Source of the DNA: Lepidostoma basale | Lineage: Eukaryota; Arthropoda; Insecta; Trichoptera; Lepidostomatidae | Length of the DNA: 64,000 nt | Reading direction: 5' to 3' | Assembly: GCA_022606425.2 (NCBI GenBank) | Contig: JAHDVF020000104.1 | Span: 124,001 to 188,000, forward strand | In this document: positions 42,906-53,001 of the stretch, piece by piece | How positions within the stretch are numbered: position 1 is the stretch's first letter | Layout: every line of letters starts with the position of its first letter | Translations under genes and position numbers: made by a program | The notes under the pieces: generated by a model | Told to the model about the DNA's origin: nothing | The model's input: only the letters and a program-made list of their open reading frames with translations | The model's database searches: none

Positions 42906-43284
42906 ACTTATATGTTAGAGAACACGTAAAATATATAAATATTTATTTACTTATACCCAATATAAATAAATAAAAAATATTCCTGGAATCGATTACTTCC
43001 CAAAATGTGTTTTTGTTTGATTCCAGACACTAGCAGCTATATGGATGGGGAAAACCAAATAAGGCGATGCCAACCTTACGGACCAAGAACTATATACATA
43101 TAATATTTAAATTCAGTAATAATAAAAACAAATTACCATTTTTTCAAACATTATATATAAATATGTAAGCGATAATAAAATTTAAAATCCATTGTATTAA
43201 ATACGAACCTCCAAGAATACCTGTAATACCAATATTTAAATTAAGAAAATTTTATATAAATATTTGAAGATTATTTTTATATAG
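42906..43284. other. No feature recognised
   Basis: AT-rich sequence without a shared block. Confidence 0.35.
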
Positions 43285-43455
43285 AATCATGTTTACCACC
43301 CCTGATCTGTATGTATATAAAGGACTAAGTTTACAATAGTGTCACCAGTCTGTTGATGCCAGCGAGCCTGTCGAAACCGGTCGCTGTCTAAATAAAGACA
43401 AAAGTGGAAGTAGTTAAAAAACATCGTTTTATATAATTATTATTTAAAATGAACT
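43285..43455 (+). repeat. Hammerhead-like repeat, family E, single half
   Basis: 43346-43386: CAGT, CTGTTGA, extra T, stem GCCAG/CTGTC (one mismatch), GAAAC, CG, GTC, GCTG. The body is identical in order to 32210-32265. Confidence 0.6.
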
Positions 43456-43620
43456 TCCATCAAGAACCATTTGATTATCTTAAAAATGCATTTGATTTAT
43501 TATTTAATATGGAGTTTTACATCATTGTCCAAGAAACAATAAATAAAAGTGGATATATAAAAAAACATAGTTTAATTTAATAATTTTTCAACAACTAATT
43601 CATTAAGAAATTGTTACATA
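43456..43620. repeat. Family A body fragment
   Basis: TTTAATATGGAGTTTTACAT, CATTGTCCAAGAAACAATAA: the distal part of family A in inverted orientation. Confidence 0.4.
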
Positions 43621-43960
43621 AGCCGCGACTCAGCTACCAGGAGCCCAGAACTTAGCGCGGGTATGGAACGGTACTTTGTCTACCGAAGGTACCGAACTCC
43701 ACACTCCACAGGTTTGTTATACTTGCAGATTTTCCGGGGCTCTACGCAAAGTCCGAAGTTTATGGCCGCATTTGGAGTAATATTGTACGCGGGCACCCCG
43801 CGCGCGGAGATAAGTATTAAGTGAATTTGTTTCCCAGACTTTATAAGCCCTTCTGATTAACTGTAATGCGAAAAAAATGCTTCGTTAGTATTCCATTTTG
43901 AATGCTAGGGAGAATTAAAAAAAAATGAGCTTTTCTCTTGGCTTTTCGTATACTCGTTTA
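43621..43960. other. Unique GC-rich stretch
   Basis: One of the most GC-rich parts of the window, with many CG dinucleotides (for example ACGCGGGCACCCCGCGCGCG). No frame or repeat assigned. Confidence 0.4.
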
Positions 43961-43984
43961 ATACGCGTTAATACTGCACTAGAA

Positions 43985-44345
43985 AAACCATCACGCCGTA
44001 TACACAGAAGGTAGACAAAAACAATCGACCATTATACTACTTTATCCTGACAAACCTCTCTAGATTCTTTCATATTCATACAGCGAGTCATAAACGCGCG
44101 CCAAATCTTCCGACTTCTAAAATGGCAGATTATTATAATAAAATTTTATTAATTTAGTAATTTTAAGTTTCCGTTGGTCTTCCTCGACTCCGTAATCAGA
44201 GATCCTTTCATTATTTTGTATAAAATACTTTATTCCGCTAATACGCATTTGATATTCACACGGCTTTTTATCACACATACGTCTAAGTGATCTCATATTT
44301 ACCGTATTTATTCTGCTCTCATCCTACTTCTTTCAGTTTACATCC
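43985..44345 (-). pseudogene. LINE family T, strongly decayed
   Basis: CCATCACGCCGTATACACAG, GGTAGACAAAAACAATCGAC, then GAGTCATAAACGCGCG and GATCCTTTCATTATTTTGT in family T order. Tail lost, many changes. Confidence 0.6.
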
Positions 44346-44599
44346 CACTAAAAATGATTTATTAGGAGAATACATTTAAAAGTGTGATTTTTAAAAAATA
44401 ATTTATTCATATGTCTAATTTTGATAAGTTCCTTAGGTGTCTATTATTTAAGATAATTAAAAAACTCATATTGAGTGTGTAAAAAGTTTATATGAGTAGC
44501 AACTACTTTATACAAAATACGATATTTTTAGCTATTCAGTATAGGTATATTGTGAATAGATTGTTAGCTTTGTAAAACAATGTATTATTTAATGATTTT

Positions 44600-44670
44600 T
44601 TAAACCCACCCGTTCCCTTCAATGTGATAGCTATACCCCTTACACCGATTTAGATTGAGCTAAAATTGTG
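44600..44670 (+). repeat. SINE fragment
   Basis: GTGATAGCTATACCCCTTAC, CCGATTTAGATTGAGC matches the 3' body of the SINE at 59345-59390. Confidence 0.5.
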
Positions 44671-44749
44671 TGAAGCAACTTAAAATAATATTCGAAATAT
44701 CAAAAAATATTATTAACAATAATAATGCAATTTTTTGACAGTAGTTAAC

Positions 44750-44893
44750 ATTAATAACGAATGAAAACGTCGGTTTTCTAGTTTTATTATATTTTATGGG
44801 AATGACATGTTTCGCGACTTGAAAAGAAGAAAAAAAAGAAGGGCGAAACATGTCATTCCTATTAAATACTCATATAATAAAACTTATACAAAA
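44750..44893. repeat. Hammerhead-like repeat, family A, head-to-head pair
   Basis: ATATTTTATGGGAATGACAT and ATGTCATTCCTATTAAATAC as inverted halves, separated by a purine-rich spacer AAAAGAAGAAAAAAAAGAAG. Both GAAACATGTC steps are present; stems are lost. Confidence 0.5.
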
Positions 44894-44894
44894 C

Positions 44895-45544
44895 AATTCT
44901 TCTTCTTCTTCTTCTTCTCTTTATAGACCTTTGGTCTGTTCCTGAAATCAGGCTGGCCTCTCATGGGAGGTTGACTCCCAGCTATCTCTCCATCTCTTCG
45001 GCGGTCTTCCGGGGGGACGGCAGCTGGCAGGAATCTGATGCGCCACAGCGTGTGGGATTCTGGTGGGATCTATCCTCTGCACGTGCGCATTCCAGTATCT
45101 TCTGCGTTGTCTGCCCCATCTCACGACATCCTCCACCTTGCAGATCTCGCGGATGGCCGTATTACTCACTCTATCGCGAATAGTCTTTCCTGCTATCATC
45201 CTCAGTGTCCTCATCTCTGCCACCCGTACTTTAGCCTTCGTTCTTGTGGTATCCGCTCTGGTCTCAATGCTATATGTCAGTATAGGCCTTACGCAGGTTT
45301 TATATATTCTGACCTTACTGTCAGTTCTCATATACTTGTTTTTCCATATTATATCCTTGAGACAACCTGATACCGCCGAAGCCTTGTTGACTTGCCCTAT
45401 TGTTTCACTGACAAGATCATTTTGACTGAGCAGATCCACTCCCAGATATCTAAACTTTGCAACCTGTTCCAGCATTCTGTCATTTAAGGATAACCTGCAT
45501 CCTAAGGGTTCTTTTAAGAGTGTCACAAAACAATTGTGATACAT
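44895..45544 (-). pseudogene. LINE family S, C-terminal ORF2 segment with GAA tail
   Basis: The 198-codon frame 45544-44948 reads LNDRMLEQVAKFRYLGVDLL, then GQVNKASAVSGCLKDIIW, KNKYMRTDSKVRIYKTCVRP, ILTYSIETRAD, KVRVAEMRTLRMIAGKTIRD, CKVEDVVRWGRQRRRYWNAH, GRPPKRWRDSWES and a stop. This is the connection and C-terminal region of a non-LTR reverse transcriptase (FRYLGV, LTYS.E, RPPKRW.D). Catalytic domain not included, hence 5'-truncated. The tail of GAA units is at 44897-44917. Three plus-strand frames over it are shadows. Confidence 0.85.
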
Positions 45545-45569
45545 AAAATAAAGTTTTTTAATATGACAG

Positions 45570-45705
45570 TGAATAAAAAAATATTAAATAAAACGACATT
45601 TTTTTACAATATCCACTTTTGTCTTTATTTCGACAGCGACCGGTTTCGCCAGGCTCGCTGACATCGACAGACTGGTTACACAGTTACAAACTGACTTAAA
45701 AAAAT
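45570..45705 (-). repeat. Hammerhead-like repeat, family E, single half
   Basis: Minus strand at 45634-45674: CAGT, CTGTCGA, extra T, stem GTCAG/CTGGC (G-U pair kept), GAAAC, CG, GTC, GCTG. Confidence 0.6.
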
Positions 45706-45724
45706 CACGAAAATTTTTCATTTG

Positions 45725-45885
45725 ATATATTATTGTAACACCCGATGATGTCAATAGAGGTTGACGTAACAGCTGTCGTAAAGTAAAATAAATACAATTG
45801 TGATACATAAAACAAAGTTGTTTAATTTAACAGTTTATAATGTTAAAGTATCATAGTGTTTCGGCCCAAACTTTTTAATATTTCT
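45725..45885 (+). repeat. Hammerhead-like repeat, family D, decayed
   Basis: CCGATGA, extra T, stem GTCAA/TTGAC, then GTAACAGCTGTC (GAAAC changed to GTAAC). Body to GTGTTTCGGCC. Confidence 0.5.
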
Positions 45886-46059
45886 AATATTTTTATATTA
45901 CAAACATACAGGTATTTCATAAAAAAAAGTTGATAAAATAGTGTATAAAATTTTCCTTCTAAATGAACATTGGAATTCCACAGATTATACACCTTAACCT
46001 TCAATAAAGTTTTGAAACATATTTTCTTTATTGTTTTCTTGATGTAATTTATTGGCACA

Positions 46060-46142
46060 ATAACAACAAACCATCACTCTGTTTCCCCAAAAGGGTAGGC
46101 AGAAATAATGGAATGCCACACTACCCTTTTCTGACACACCTC
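46060..46142 (-). pseudogene. LINE family T extreme 3' end, decayed
   Basis: ACCATCACTCTGTTTCCCCA, AAAGGGTAGGCAGAAATAAT matches the reverse of the terminus. No TTAG tail. Confidence 0.55.
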
Positions 46143-46144
46143 AC

Positions 46145-46525
46145 TAGCTTAATTTTATTTATTTATTTATTTATAGATTATACACAAATGAGACATTACA
46201 AACGATAAAACATTTAGACTACTCATTTGGAAACCAAACGGTATTACAAAGATAAAATAAAACAAAACAACATGTGACCAAAAAATCATACATATCAGAA
46301 GGAATCCAAATATGTCGACGTCAGTGAGGCAATACTCTTTCTAGAATTTGCAATATAGAATTGCAAGTCCGAGATGATTAGATTCAGCGTCCGAATTGCT
46401 CTTCCTACTGGCATCACCAAAGGCAGGTTGGTTCTGCGTGACGGAGTAAAGAACAATTGATGTCGGCGTTGTCGCAGGTAGTTATCAGGAACAAAAATAC
46501 CTATTTTGCTCTAGAACATAGGGGT
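46145..46525 (-). pseudogene. Q-related LINE end with AAAT tail
   Basis: Minus strand reads FVPDNYLRQRRHQLFFTPS, RRTNLPLVMPVGRAIRTLNL, IISDLQFYIANSRKSIASLT, STYLDSF and a stop, an intact C-terminal frame. The first half is like family Q, the last 40 residues differ, so it is a separate subfamily. The tail is AAAT units (plus ATTTATTTATTTATTT at 46154). Confidence 0.7.
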
Positions 46526-46985
46526 TCTCAATAGAACCCCAAATCAGTTTGAAAAAATTTGTTAATCCATATTACTTTCCGATATTCTCATTTTATATTT
46601 TGGGATTTAAAACAAATGTATATTTACAAAATAACGGCCTTAAATCGTTTTAATTAAAGGGAAATAATTTGTAAAAGTCGTGCGCGGACTTTTCAGGGAG
46701 GTAAATTTTATTACAACTCAAAATCCGGCGGTGAAAATTAATGACTGTTCTAGCTTACGGTTAGCCCGTCTTATTAAATTATGGAAATTCTCTCCGACTA
46801 CTGCCAGCAACTACTAGCGACTGCTGCCTGCTCCCTTCGCACAGCCTTCCGAGAATATTTAGAGACGAGCGACTCTCCAATCCTAATTATTTTGTTAAAT
46901 ATGTTTGACATTTTTCATTAAAATCGGGTTTATGCCTGGCGCACGTGGACAATTATAATAAAACAATGTAATTTTATATAACTCG
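46526..46985. other. Unique stretch, GC-richer at 46670-46890
   Basis: Contains CCGACTACTGCCAGCAACTA and AGCGACTGCTGCCTGCTCCC in close repetition. No frame or element assigned. Confidence 0.35.
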
Positions 46986-46994
46986 TTATTTTTA

Positions 46995-47255
46995 TTTTCA
47001 TTTGGTAACAGCTTTAAATAAAAATGTAAATGGAACCAGAAATCAAGAGAGACTGAGGAAAACGTGGCACGATCAAATAAATCAAATATTGAATGTCGGC
47101 CACGTGAGGAGTCAGAGAAATCGACGCGCGTGCATGCCACGATGTATGAATGTTGAGGAACCGAGAGAAATATGTCAGCAAATTAAAGTCTGGCAATCCA
47201 TTATTTCTGCCTACCCCTTCGGAGAGACGGCGTGATGGTTAGTTAGTTAGTTAGT
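46995..47255 (+). pseudogene. LINE family T 3' end
   Basis: The 77-codon frame 47002-47235 reads KNVNGTRNQERLRKTWHDQI, NQILNVGHVRSQRNRRACMP, RCMNVEEPREICQQIKVWQS, SAYPFGETA and a stop, then the TTAG tail at 47238-47255. Confidence 0.8.
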
Positions 47256-47272
47256 TTTTCTTTAAATAAAAA

Positions 47273-47463
47273 ATTGTTTTTTGTTTTCTTGGTAAAATTC
47301 GAATAACTCGTCTTTCTCGACCGACGCTTTGGAGATTGTTTCAGTCTTCATCTTCAGGGTAAGTAATCTTATCTTAGTTATCTTAACTACCCTGAAGATG
47401 GAGACTGCAACAATTTCCGAAACTCCGGTCTAGAGAGACGAGTTACACGGATTTTCCCTTGAA
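47273..47463. repeat. Hammerhead-like repeat, family F, head-to-head pair
   Basis: Inverted arms AACTCGTCTTTCTCGACCG and TAGAGAGACGAGTTACACG. Plus motif 47392-47430: CTGAAGA, extra T, stem GGA/TCC, GAAAC, TCCG, GTC. Confidence 0.5.
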
Positions 47464-47469
47464 CGGGTT

Positions 47470-47720
47470 AGGTTAAGTCACAGGATCTCAAAATTTTTTA
47501 AGGCCACCGCCCCTTTTGCAAGGTATTCTTTTGTATTGTCTCCCCACCCTGTTAAAACAGTTTTCGGCACTCAGCCCATTTCTTATATTATTTTCGACGA
47601 AAACATAAGCCTATTACACATTAGTGCTAATGCCATTAAATTATTGATTCATGCCATAAATCGTCTATCGCTCTCCTTAAAGGCTCACTTTGGTATGTAA
47701 CTTATGGATTAAGTTAAGCT
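47470..47720. mobile_element. hAT-like element fragment, left end
   Basis: GATCTCAAAATTTTTTAAGG, CCACCGCCCCTTTT resembles the left end of 37633-37912. The right end was not identified, so it is probably truncated. Confidence 0.4.
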
Positions 47721-47721
47721 T

Positions 47722-47850
47722 AGCACAATGGATAGTCAACCTATATTGACATCATCAGGTGTTACACACATTATTAATTTAACAGTTTATAATGTTAATA
47801 TATCATAATGTAACGGCTAAAACAATGGATATACACGTACACTTTTTATT
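47722..47850. repeat. Hammerhead-like repeat, family D, partial with compensated stem
   Basis: Minus strand: perfect CTGATGA (47750-47757 region), extra T, stem GTCAA/TTGAC, but TATCC replaces GAAAC. Then on the plus strand the family D body with AACAGTTTATAATGTTAA. Confidence 0.45.
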
Positions 47851-47934
47851 CAAATCATATTTAGTGTGGGTTAATATTATAATTACTAACTTTAAATAAA
47901 ATATTTTGTATGTGATGAAAATAAAAATAAAATG

Positions 47935-48025
47935 TAAAAAACCTATTTTAAATATAAAGTTAGTACAAATCCACGAATGTTTGTGTCTTCGACCGGCTTC
48001 GGCAGCTCGTTGCCATCTTCTAGTC
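47935..48025. repeat. Decayed family-E-like half repeat
   Basis: Minus strand: AGAAGATGGCAACGAGCTGC, CGAAGCCGGTCGAAG. GATGGCA...TGCCGAAGCCGGTC is close to the family E arrangement with GAAAC changed to GAAGC. Confidence 0.4.
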
Positions 48026-48026
48026 T

Positions 48027-48735
48027 TTATATTTTTTATAAGGATTAATTGTATCTCAATAGAGACGAAGATTTAAATTGTTTTTCTGAGAACAGAATGT
48101 GGTGGCTGAGGCGCTTACAGGACTTATGACCTGTCATTGGTTGGGTTGAGCGATCGCTTTATGTTTAACAACATTCCCCATTCCGCCCTTCTTATGACCA
48201 CCACATCTGACAAATTTTTGGAATTTGTATATATACCACCATCCTGCGCTTATCTTTACATATTTTTAGTTCACTCTACACTAGCGTTCCAAGTAGGCAT
48301 AAAAATTGGAGAGACATCTCCAGGTGTAATCTAGTACTGTAAGATTTGCAGTGACTTTTACAGTGCATTAATAAAGATTTTCTGCTTCATGATTCCCAAT
48401 ATTAATAGATGACGCTAGTGTAGAGTGAACATAAATATGTAAAGATAAGCGCAGGATGCTAGCATATATACAAGTTCCAAAATGTTGTTAGATGTGGTGG
48501 TCATAAGAAGGGCGGAATGGGGAATGTTGTTAAACATAAAGCAATTGCTCAATCCAACCAGTGACAGGTCATAAGTGCTGTAAGCGCCTCAGCCCCCACA
48601 TTATGTTCCCAGAAAAACAATTTACATCTTCGTCTCTATTGAGATACAATTAATCCCGATAAAAAAAAATTAACCGCAATGGGTAAAATCCAGTATTTGT
48701 CTACAATAATTTGTATACATTCAAAATGTTTTATT
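48027..48735. mobile_element. Fold-back element family X, full palindrome
   Basis: Arms of about 250 bp: GGATTAATTGTATCTCAATA at 48041 and the complement ending near 48655; the loop (48290-48405) includes TGCAGTGACTTTTACAGTGC. Copy 1 at 218-628 lacks most of the interior. Sequence to 48735 is also shared with copy 1. No transposase; the 65-codon frame inside is an arm artefact. Confidence 0.75.
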
Positions 48736-49690
48736 TATTTTATATTTTCATTATTTACAAATGAATTTTACCATGAATTTTCAAATAACAACATTATTTT
48801 TTTTAAATATTATATATAACGATACTCATTATTTTATAACAAATGAAACTAATTACTCTTTAGACGATTAATGTTCTTTTAGTTCACCATTTTTGGACAT
48901 TGAATCTGTACTCTTTTATAAAATGGCCTTTTTTTATGTGCCGCGGGCTTTCTTTTCGAAACCTCAGTAAATTTTCTAACTTTCTCTTTTGCCTTAGGCT
49001 GCATGGTAATGTACCGTCCTCTCAAAACAGGGATAATAATTAGAAGCGAAATTCAGTTTAAATATTTAAATTCTTTCCATTATTTGTTATTTCTTTCTAT
49101 AAAAATGTTTAACTGTAAGCCCCGAAAATTATTATACATTTAATGTGAACTTTTGAATTGTATCTGATATCTATCACAGATGGTTTGAATCAATGGATAT
49201 AATTGGATTCTTATGTAAAGACAGATGTAATGGATTTATTGAAGTTTTTTTTCTTTCCCATTGCCATTTCCAATTTCCAATATCTGGGGTCGGCCCTCAT
49301 CGTACGAAAACGCCAAACTTTTCTATTTTGACTCATCTCCACTGTCTGATTCTCACGTTGGAGCTCCTTTTCATGTTGGCCTACCATGTTGCCATTGGGC
49401 GACCTTTTCTTCTTGGTTTTATAGGAATGCTGAGGGTTTTTTGGTTTGAAGTTTTTAAGTCATATAAGGCAGACAATTTAAAAATCGAGCAATTTTTATC
49501 ATAATTCTTCTCAATTCGTTTTAAGATTGATTTATTGAAATAAAAATTAAGCTCTCATATTTAAAGAAACACATAATTATGTTTTTATATATACATATAA
49601 TGACATATTTTTGTTATTATGTCGGCGTTAATGAAACAATATTTTAACTTAAATTTTTTTAGTTCATCAATATTATTATTTTTAACTTAT
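48736..49690. other. Mostly unassigned AT-rich sequence
   Basis: 48765-48810 repeats the start of 5844-5993. 49255-49460 is less AT-rich and on the minus strand reads GNMVGQHEKELQRENQTVEM, which looks like decayed coding text of unknown family. Nothing else recognised. Confidence 0.35.
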
Positions 49691-50100
49691 TTATTTATTT
49701 GGGAAGCACGTTTACAAGAGATGGAAAAATGTAAGAAGATATTCGAAGAAGGGTTGGAGCTGGAAACAAAATAAATGGTGCACTTAAAGTCATTATCGCA
49801 AATAGAAATATATCGACTGAAGCAAAGATGGCTGTGCACAATGGAGTTCTAGTGTCGACCCTTATGTATGGAAGTGAAGCTTGGAGTTGGCAGAAGAAGG
49901 ATGAAAGTAGGATAAATACCGTAGAAATGATTCCGCTAAGAAGAATGTGCGGAAAACAATGTATGATAGAATATCTAATGATGAAGTAAGAAAGGAATGT
50001 AAGGTGGATGAATGCGTGATAAATAAAATTAAGAAAGTGTCGCTTAGATGGTTTGGACATATGAAACGAATGGATGAGGAGATAATAGTTAAAAATATAC

Positions 50101-50414
50101 CTGACCTCCCTCTGTCCCATAAGATAGTTTCCAGTAGCTCTGTTTTTATTTAAAATTTTATTTTTCTGTATTGTGTTAATTGAATAAATTTACATTTCGG
50201 CGGGAAATAGAGGAACGAAGGGTAGTTTAAATGTGGCCTGGGTCCCTCTTATTGTTCTTTAATCACAAAACCTCCGTAACGTAAGTCCCGCATGGACGAG
50301 GAACGGGCCTAGGGATTGATAGACCGAAGCTGACGAAAGGCGACGTCCACCTTATAACAGCTTCGGGAAAGCGGTAGGACTCCTATAAGTCCCTATAAAA
50401 AAAGTTTAATAGAT
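50101..50414. mobile_element. Unidentified 314-bp insertion with 6-bp duplication
   Basis: ATATAC occurs just before (50095-50100) and just after (50415-50420), and comparison with 61640-61680 shows the host LINE is continuous without it. The insert starts CTGACCTCCCTCTGTCCCAT; its second half is GC-rich (50220-50390). No TG...CA ends, no inverted repeats, no B box seen. Confidence 0.55.
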
Positions 50415-50545
50415 ATATACAAGTAGTGTGAATGGAGAAAGAAGTCAAGGAAGGCCAAGAAAGACATGGCAAGACCAAATTAATCAATTTCTGAAAGGCG
50501 GCCATGTTCGAAGTAGGAACAATTAACGAGCATGCAAATCACAAT

Positions 50546-51153
50546 CAGTGGCGGTACGTCCATACAAGCCGAAAAGCCGGGCTTGCCTTAAAATTCTATA
50601 TTAAAACGATGTTTTGCGCGTTTGAGCCGTCTACGAATAAAATAATATTTTAAATATGAAATTCACCCGAGGGCATTAAAGCGATTTAATTCGTTGAGTT
50701 GGAAATGACTCCGCCGACATGCGCAGAAATGACATGTTTTGTTTCACTCATACGCGCCAAATTTTATTTCACTCATACGTACCGTAGGTGAGACGCCTGC
50801 CCAATCGCCTACGTCCACATGTTTTGTTTCATGTTTTCAATGGGCTTGCAAAATGTAAAAGGGTCTTTGTCACACTTTTGTATTTTTGGCTTGTAATTAT
50901 ATAGCTACTAGCTAGGTGCATATATACCAGAAGATATCTACATTTTTTTGTATGGATTTGAAGCCGGGCTTTAACACTCTGAAGTATGTTACTATTAGAT
51001 GTATAACAGACTTCATTTCTATTGTCAATATGTTATCTGTCATTTACGTTACGTGCAGAAATGTTATGAAAAGAGAGATTATGCGATTTATTTACGAATA
51101 TTTAATTATAATTCCTTGGCTTGCCTTACTGGTTGACCCTAGGCACGCCACTG
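50546..51153. mobile_element. hAT-like MITE with 8-bp target duplication
   Basis: ATCACAAT at 50538-50545 and 51154-51161. Ends CAGTGGCGGTACGTCC and, inward from the right, CAGTGGCGTGCCTAGG. This is the usual hAT layout. The 608-bp interior has an 83-codon frame without similarity to a transposase, so it is non-autonomous. Confidence 0.85.
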
Positions 51154-51285
51154 ATCACAATGTGTAAATATTGAAGAGCTACGAGAATTAACATATGTCA
51201 GGATAGAACAGTGTGGCGATGCATCCTCTCTGCATTCCCCTTCGGAGAAACGGCAAGATGATTAGTTAGTTAGTTAATTATACGT

Positions 51286-51984
51286 TTTATTACATATTGA
51301 ACGTTATATGTACATATGTATGTATATCTTAATTTATATACCTTCATCGTCACATAATTAACATGTATTTTAGTATTCTACGAGTATATTGAAACCATGT
51401 AACGGAATTTGATGGTACATATTTGACATTTATTCCGGGAAATATTCACAATGCGTATCTACACTCTTCAAATTATGTATTTAGTGTAATCAAAATGCTC
51501 TAGTAAAGTGGGAAGCTTGGTAGGAAGGCATCTTCTCCTTACATTGCCGAAATTCCTATTAGAGAAAACCAAACAATTCATCGGGGAAGATTCTCATAAT
51601 ACTCGTGCAATAGCACAAAGAAAAGTTGCTACAGATCCACAATGACATGTTGAATGTGCCGTAATTGAATTTCTTTTTGTTGAATATCAGATGTCGGCCA
51701 TACGCGCCGAATACTCCGATTTGTTCTGAGGAAACCCCATTAGGATTTGAGTTTTTCAATTTGGTCGTTTCCCTTAGTGGCTTTTTGGGTGGAAACCCAC
51801 CTGAAAGGTATTTTCCTGGACTCTTTCGTCTGGAAAATTGCCCAAATCTTAAAAAATATTACGAATGTAATAATTTTAGGAATATAGTTAGTTAGAACGT
51901 ATTTTTCTGTAACTTTATTCACGGAAATGGCTTTTTTTGTTGATATTTTGAATAAATCGAATAATTATAATATAATAATTTTAA
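51286..51984. other. No gene recognised
   Basis: 51640-51900 holds overlapping frames on both strands (76 codons plus, 66 and 60 minus) without recognised similarity. Confidence 0.35.
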
Positions 51985-52090
51985 TAACTTTTTGAAAACA
52001 TTGAATTTTCACAACACTTTTTTGCACCTTTCACAAACATGTTTGGGGACACAGATTACCTTCTTCAGTGTATGAATTTTAACAGTTAAA
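51985..52090. repeat. Possible decayed hammerhead-like repeat
   Basis: Minus strand near 52040-52075: CACTGAAGAAGGTAATCTG, TGTCCCCAAACATG. CTGAAGA and the AAACATG step are in the right order, but the stem is poor. A relative of 6930-7000 by its CAACACTTTATTGCAC block. Confidence 0.35.
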
Positions 52091-53000
52091 TTTAATGAAA
52101 GAGAGTCATTACTTATACATATACTAAATGACGAGTGAAAATGTGGAGTGGGAAAAATTAAATTTAGCGGCAGCGTAAATTCATGTTTAGTTAAAATTAT
52201 GATACAGCGAAACAAATCAATGATTGGACTAGATGTTAAGTTTAGTTAATTGTTTATTTTTAACGGCCTTTATAATTTCCTAGACAAGAAATTTTCTAGG
52301 AAAGGACTAATTTATTGCTAATATCTAATTTAAAAAAAAAATATGTTACTTTTACGATTTTTATTTTAAAATATATTGAATAATACCATATTCAAACAAT
52401 CATCTGATTTCAACTTTTACTTAAATGCTTTGGTTTGTTTTTATTGTTCTCCCGATGATGAAGGTATTTAATATTTTAAACATGCCGAAACTTAAAAAAA
52501 ACCTATGTGTTTATATAAAAAAGTCACCGAAAATAGTGATCGACTTAACGTAGAAAAAAAAAACTACTCAACGCCAAAAAATAATGAATTACGAGTATTA
52601 TAACTGTAAATTTTTCTTGAGCAATGATATAAAACTACAGTTTTCTAGAAGTTTCATTATTTTTTGGGGAATGACATGTTTCGCCCTTATCACGGCACTA
52701 TCAAATGTGGCGAAATTTCAGCTCGTTGCTGTTTATAGACACTAGTAAATAGAACAAAATATGGTAATAAACGAAAATTAATGTAGCTTTATACATTTTT
52801 AACAAATAATTATTTGGGTAGGCTCAGAAATACCGTAAAGTGTTTCTTGGAACTCTTTAAGAAATTTTGTGACAATAGTTAGGAATATTAAATGACAATA
52901 TCAAAGGTAGAATGAAATAAAGTGTTTCTAAGAAAAACATATTTTTACAAATTGTTTACAAATGATTTTACATATTTCAAGTAAACTAATGATAAGTATT
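52091..53000. other. AT-rich; partial family A copy at 52610-52705
   Basis: TTTCTAGAAGTTTCATTATT, GGGAATGACATGTTTCGCCC is family A on the minus strand with no intact core. 52440-52500 shows CCGATGATGAAGG...GCCGAAAC, another possible core with a long loop. Nothing else. Confidence 0.4.
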
Positions 53001-53001
53001 A

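Larger units (their letters stand above)
49695..51285 (+). pseudogene. LINE family T, divergent subfamily, split by two insertions
   Basis: Coding text runs 49695-50100 (GSTFTRDGKM-like, AVHNGVLVSTLMYGSEAWSW, QKKDESRINTVEM, CGKQCMIEYLMMK, SLRWFGHMKRMDEEIIV). It resumes at 50415-50545 (GERSQGRPRKTWQDQINQFL, KGGHVRSR) and again at 51154-51285 (CVNIEELRELTYVRIEQCGD and the terminal segment), ending in TTAGTTAGTTAG. Joining the host parts across the insertions restores the family T order, so both insertions are younger than this copy. Confidence 0.8.

Noticed and set aside
44971..45425. Three plus-strand frames of 70-120 codons
   Set aside because: Antisense of the LINE family S coding segment.
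48137..48334. 65-codon frame resembling the first frame of the window
   Set aside because: The similarity is nucleotide identity between two fold-back copies, not protein conservation.
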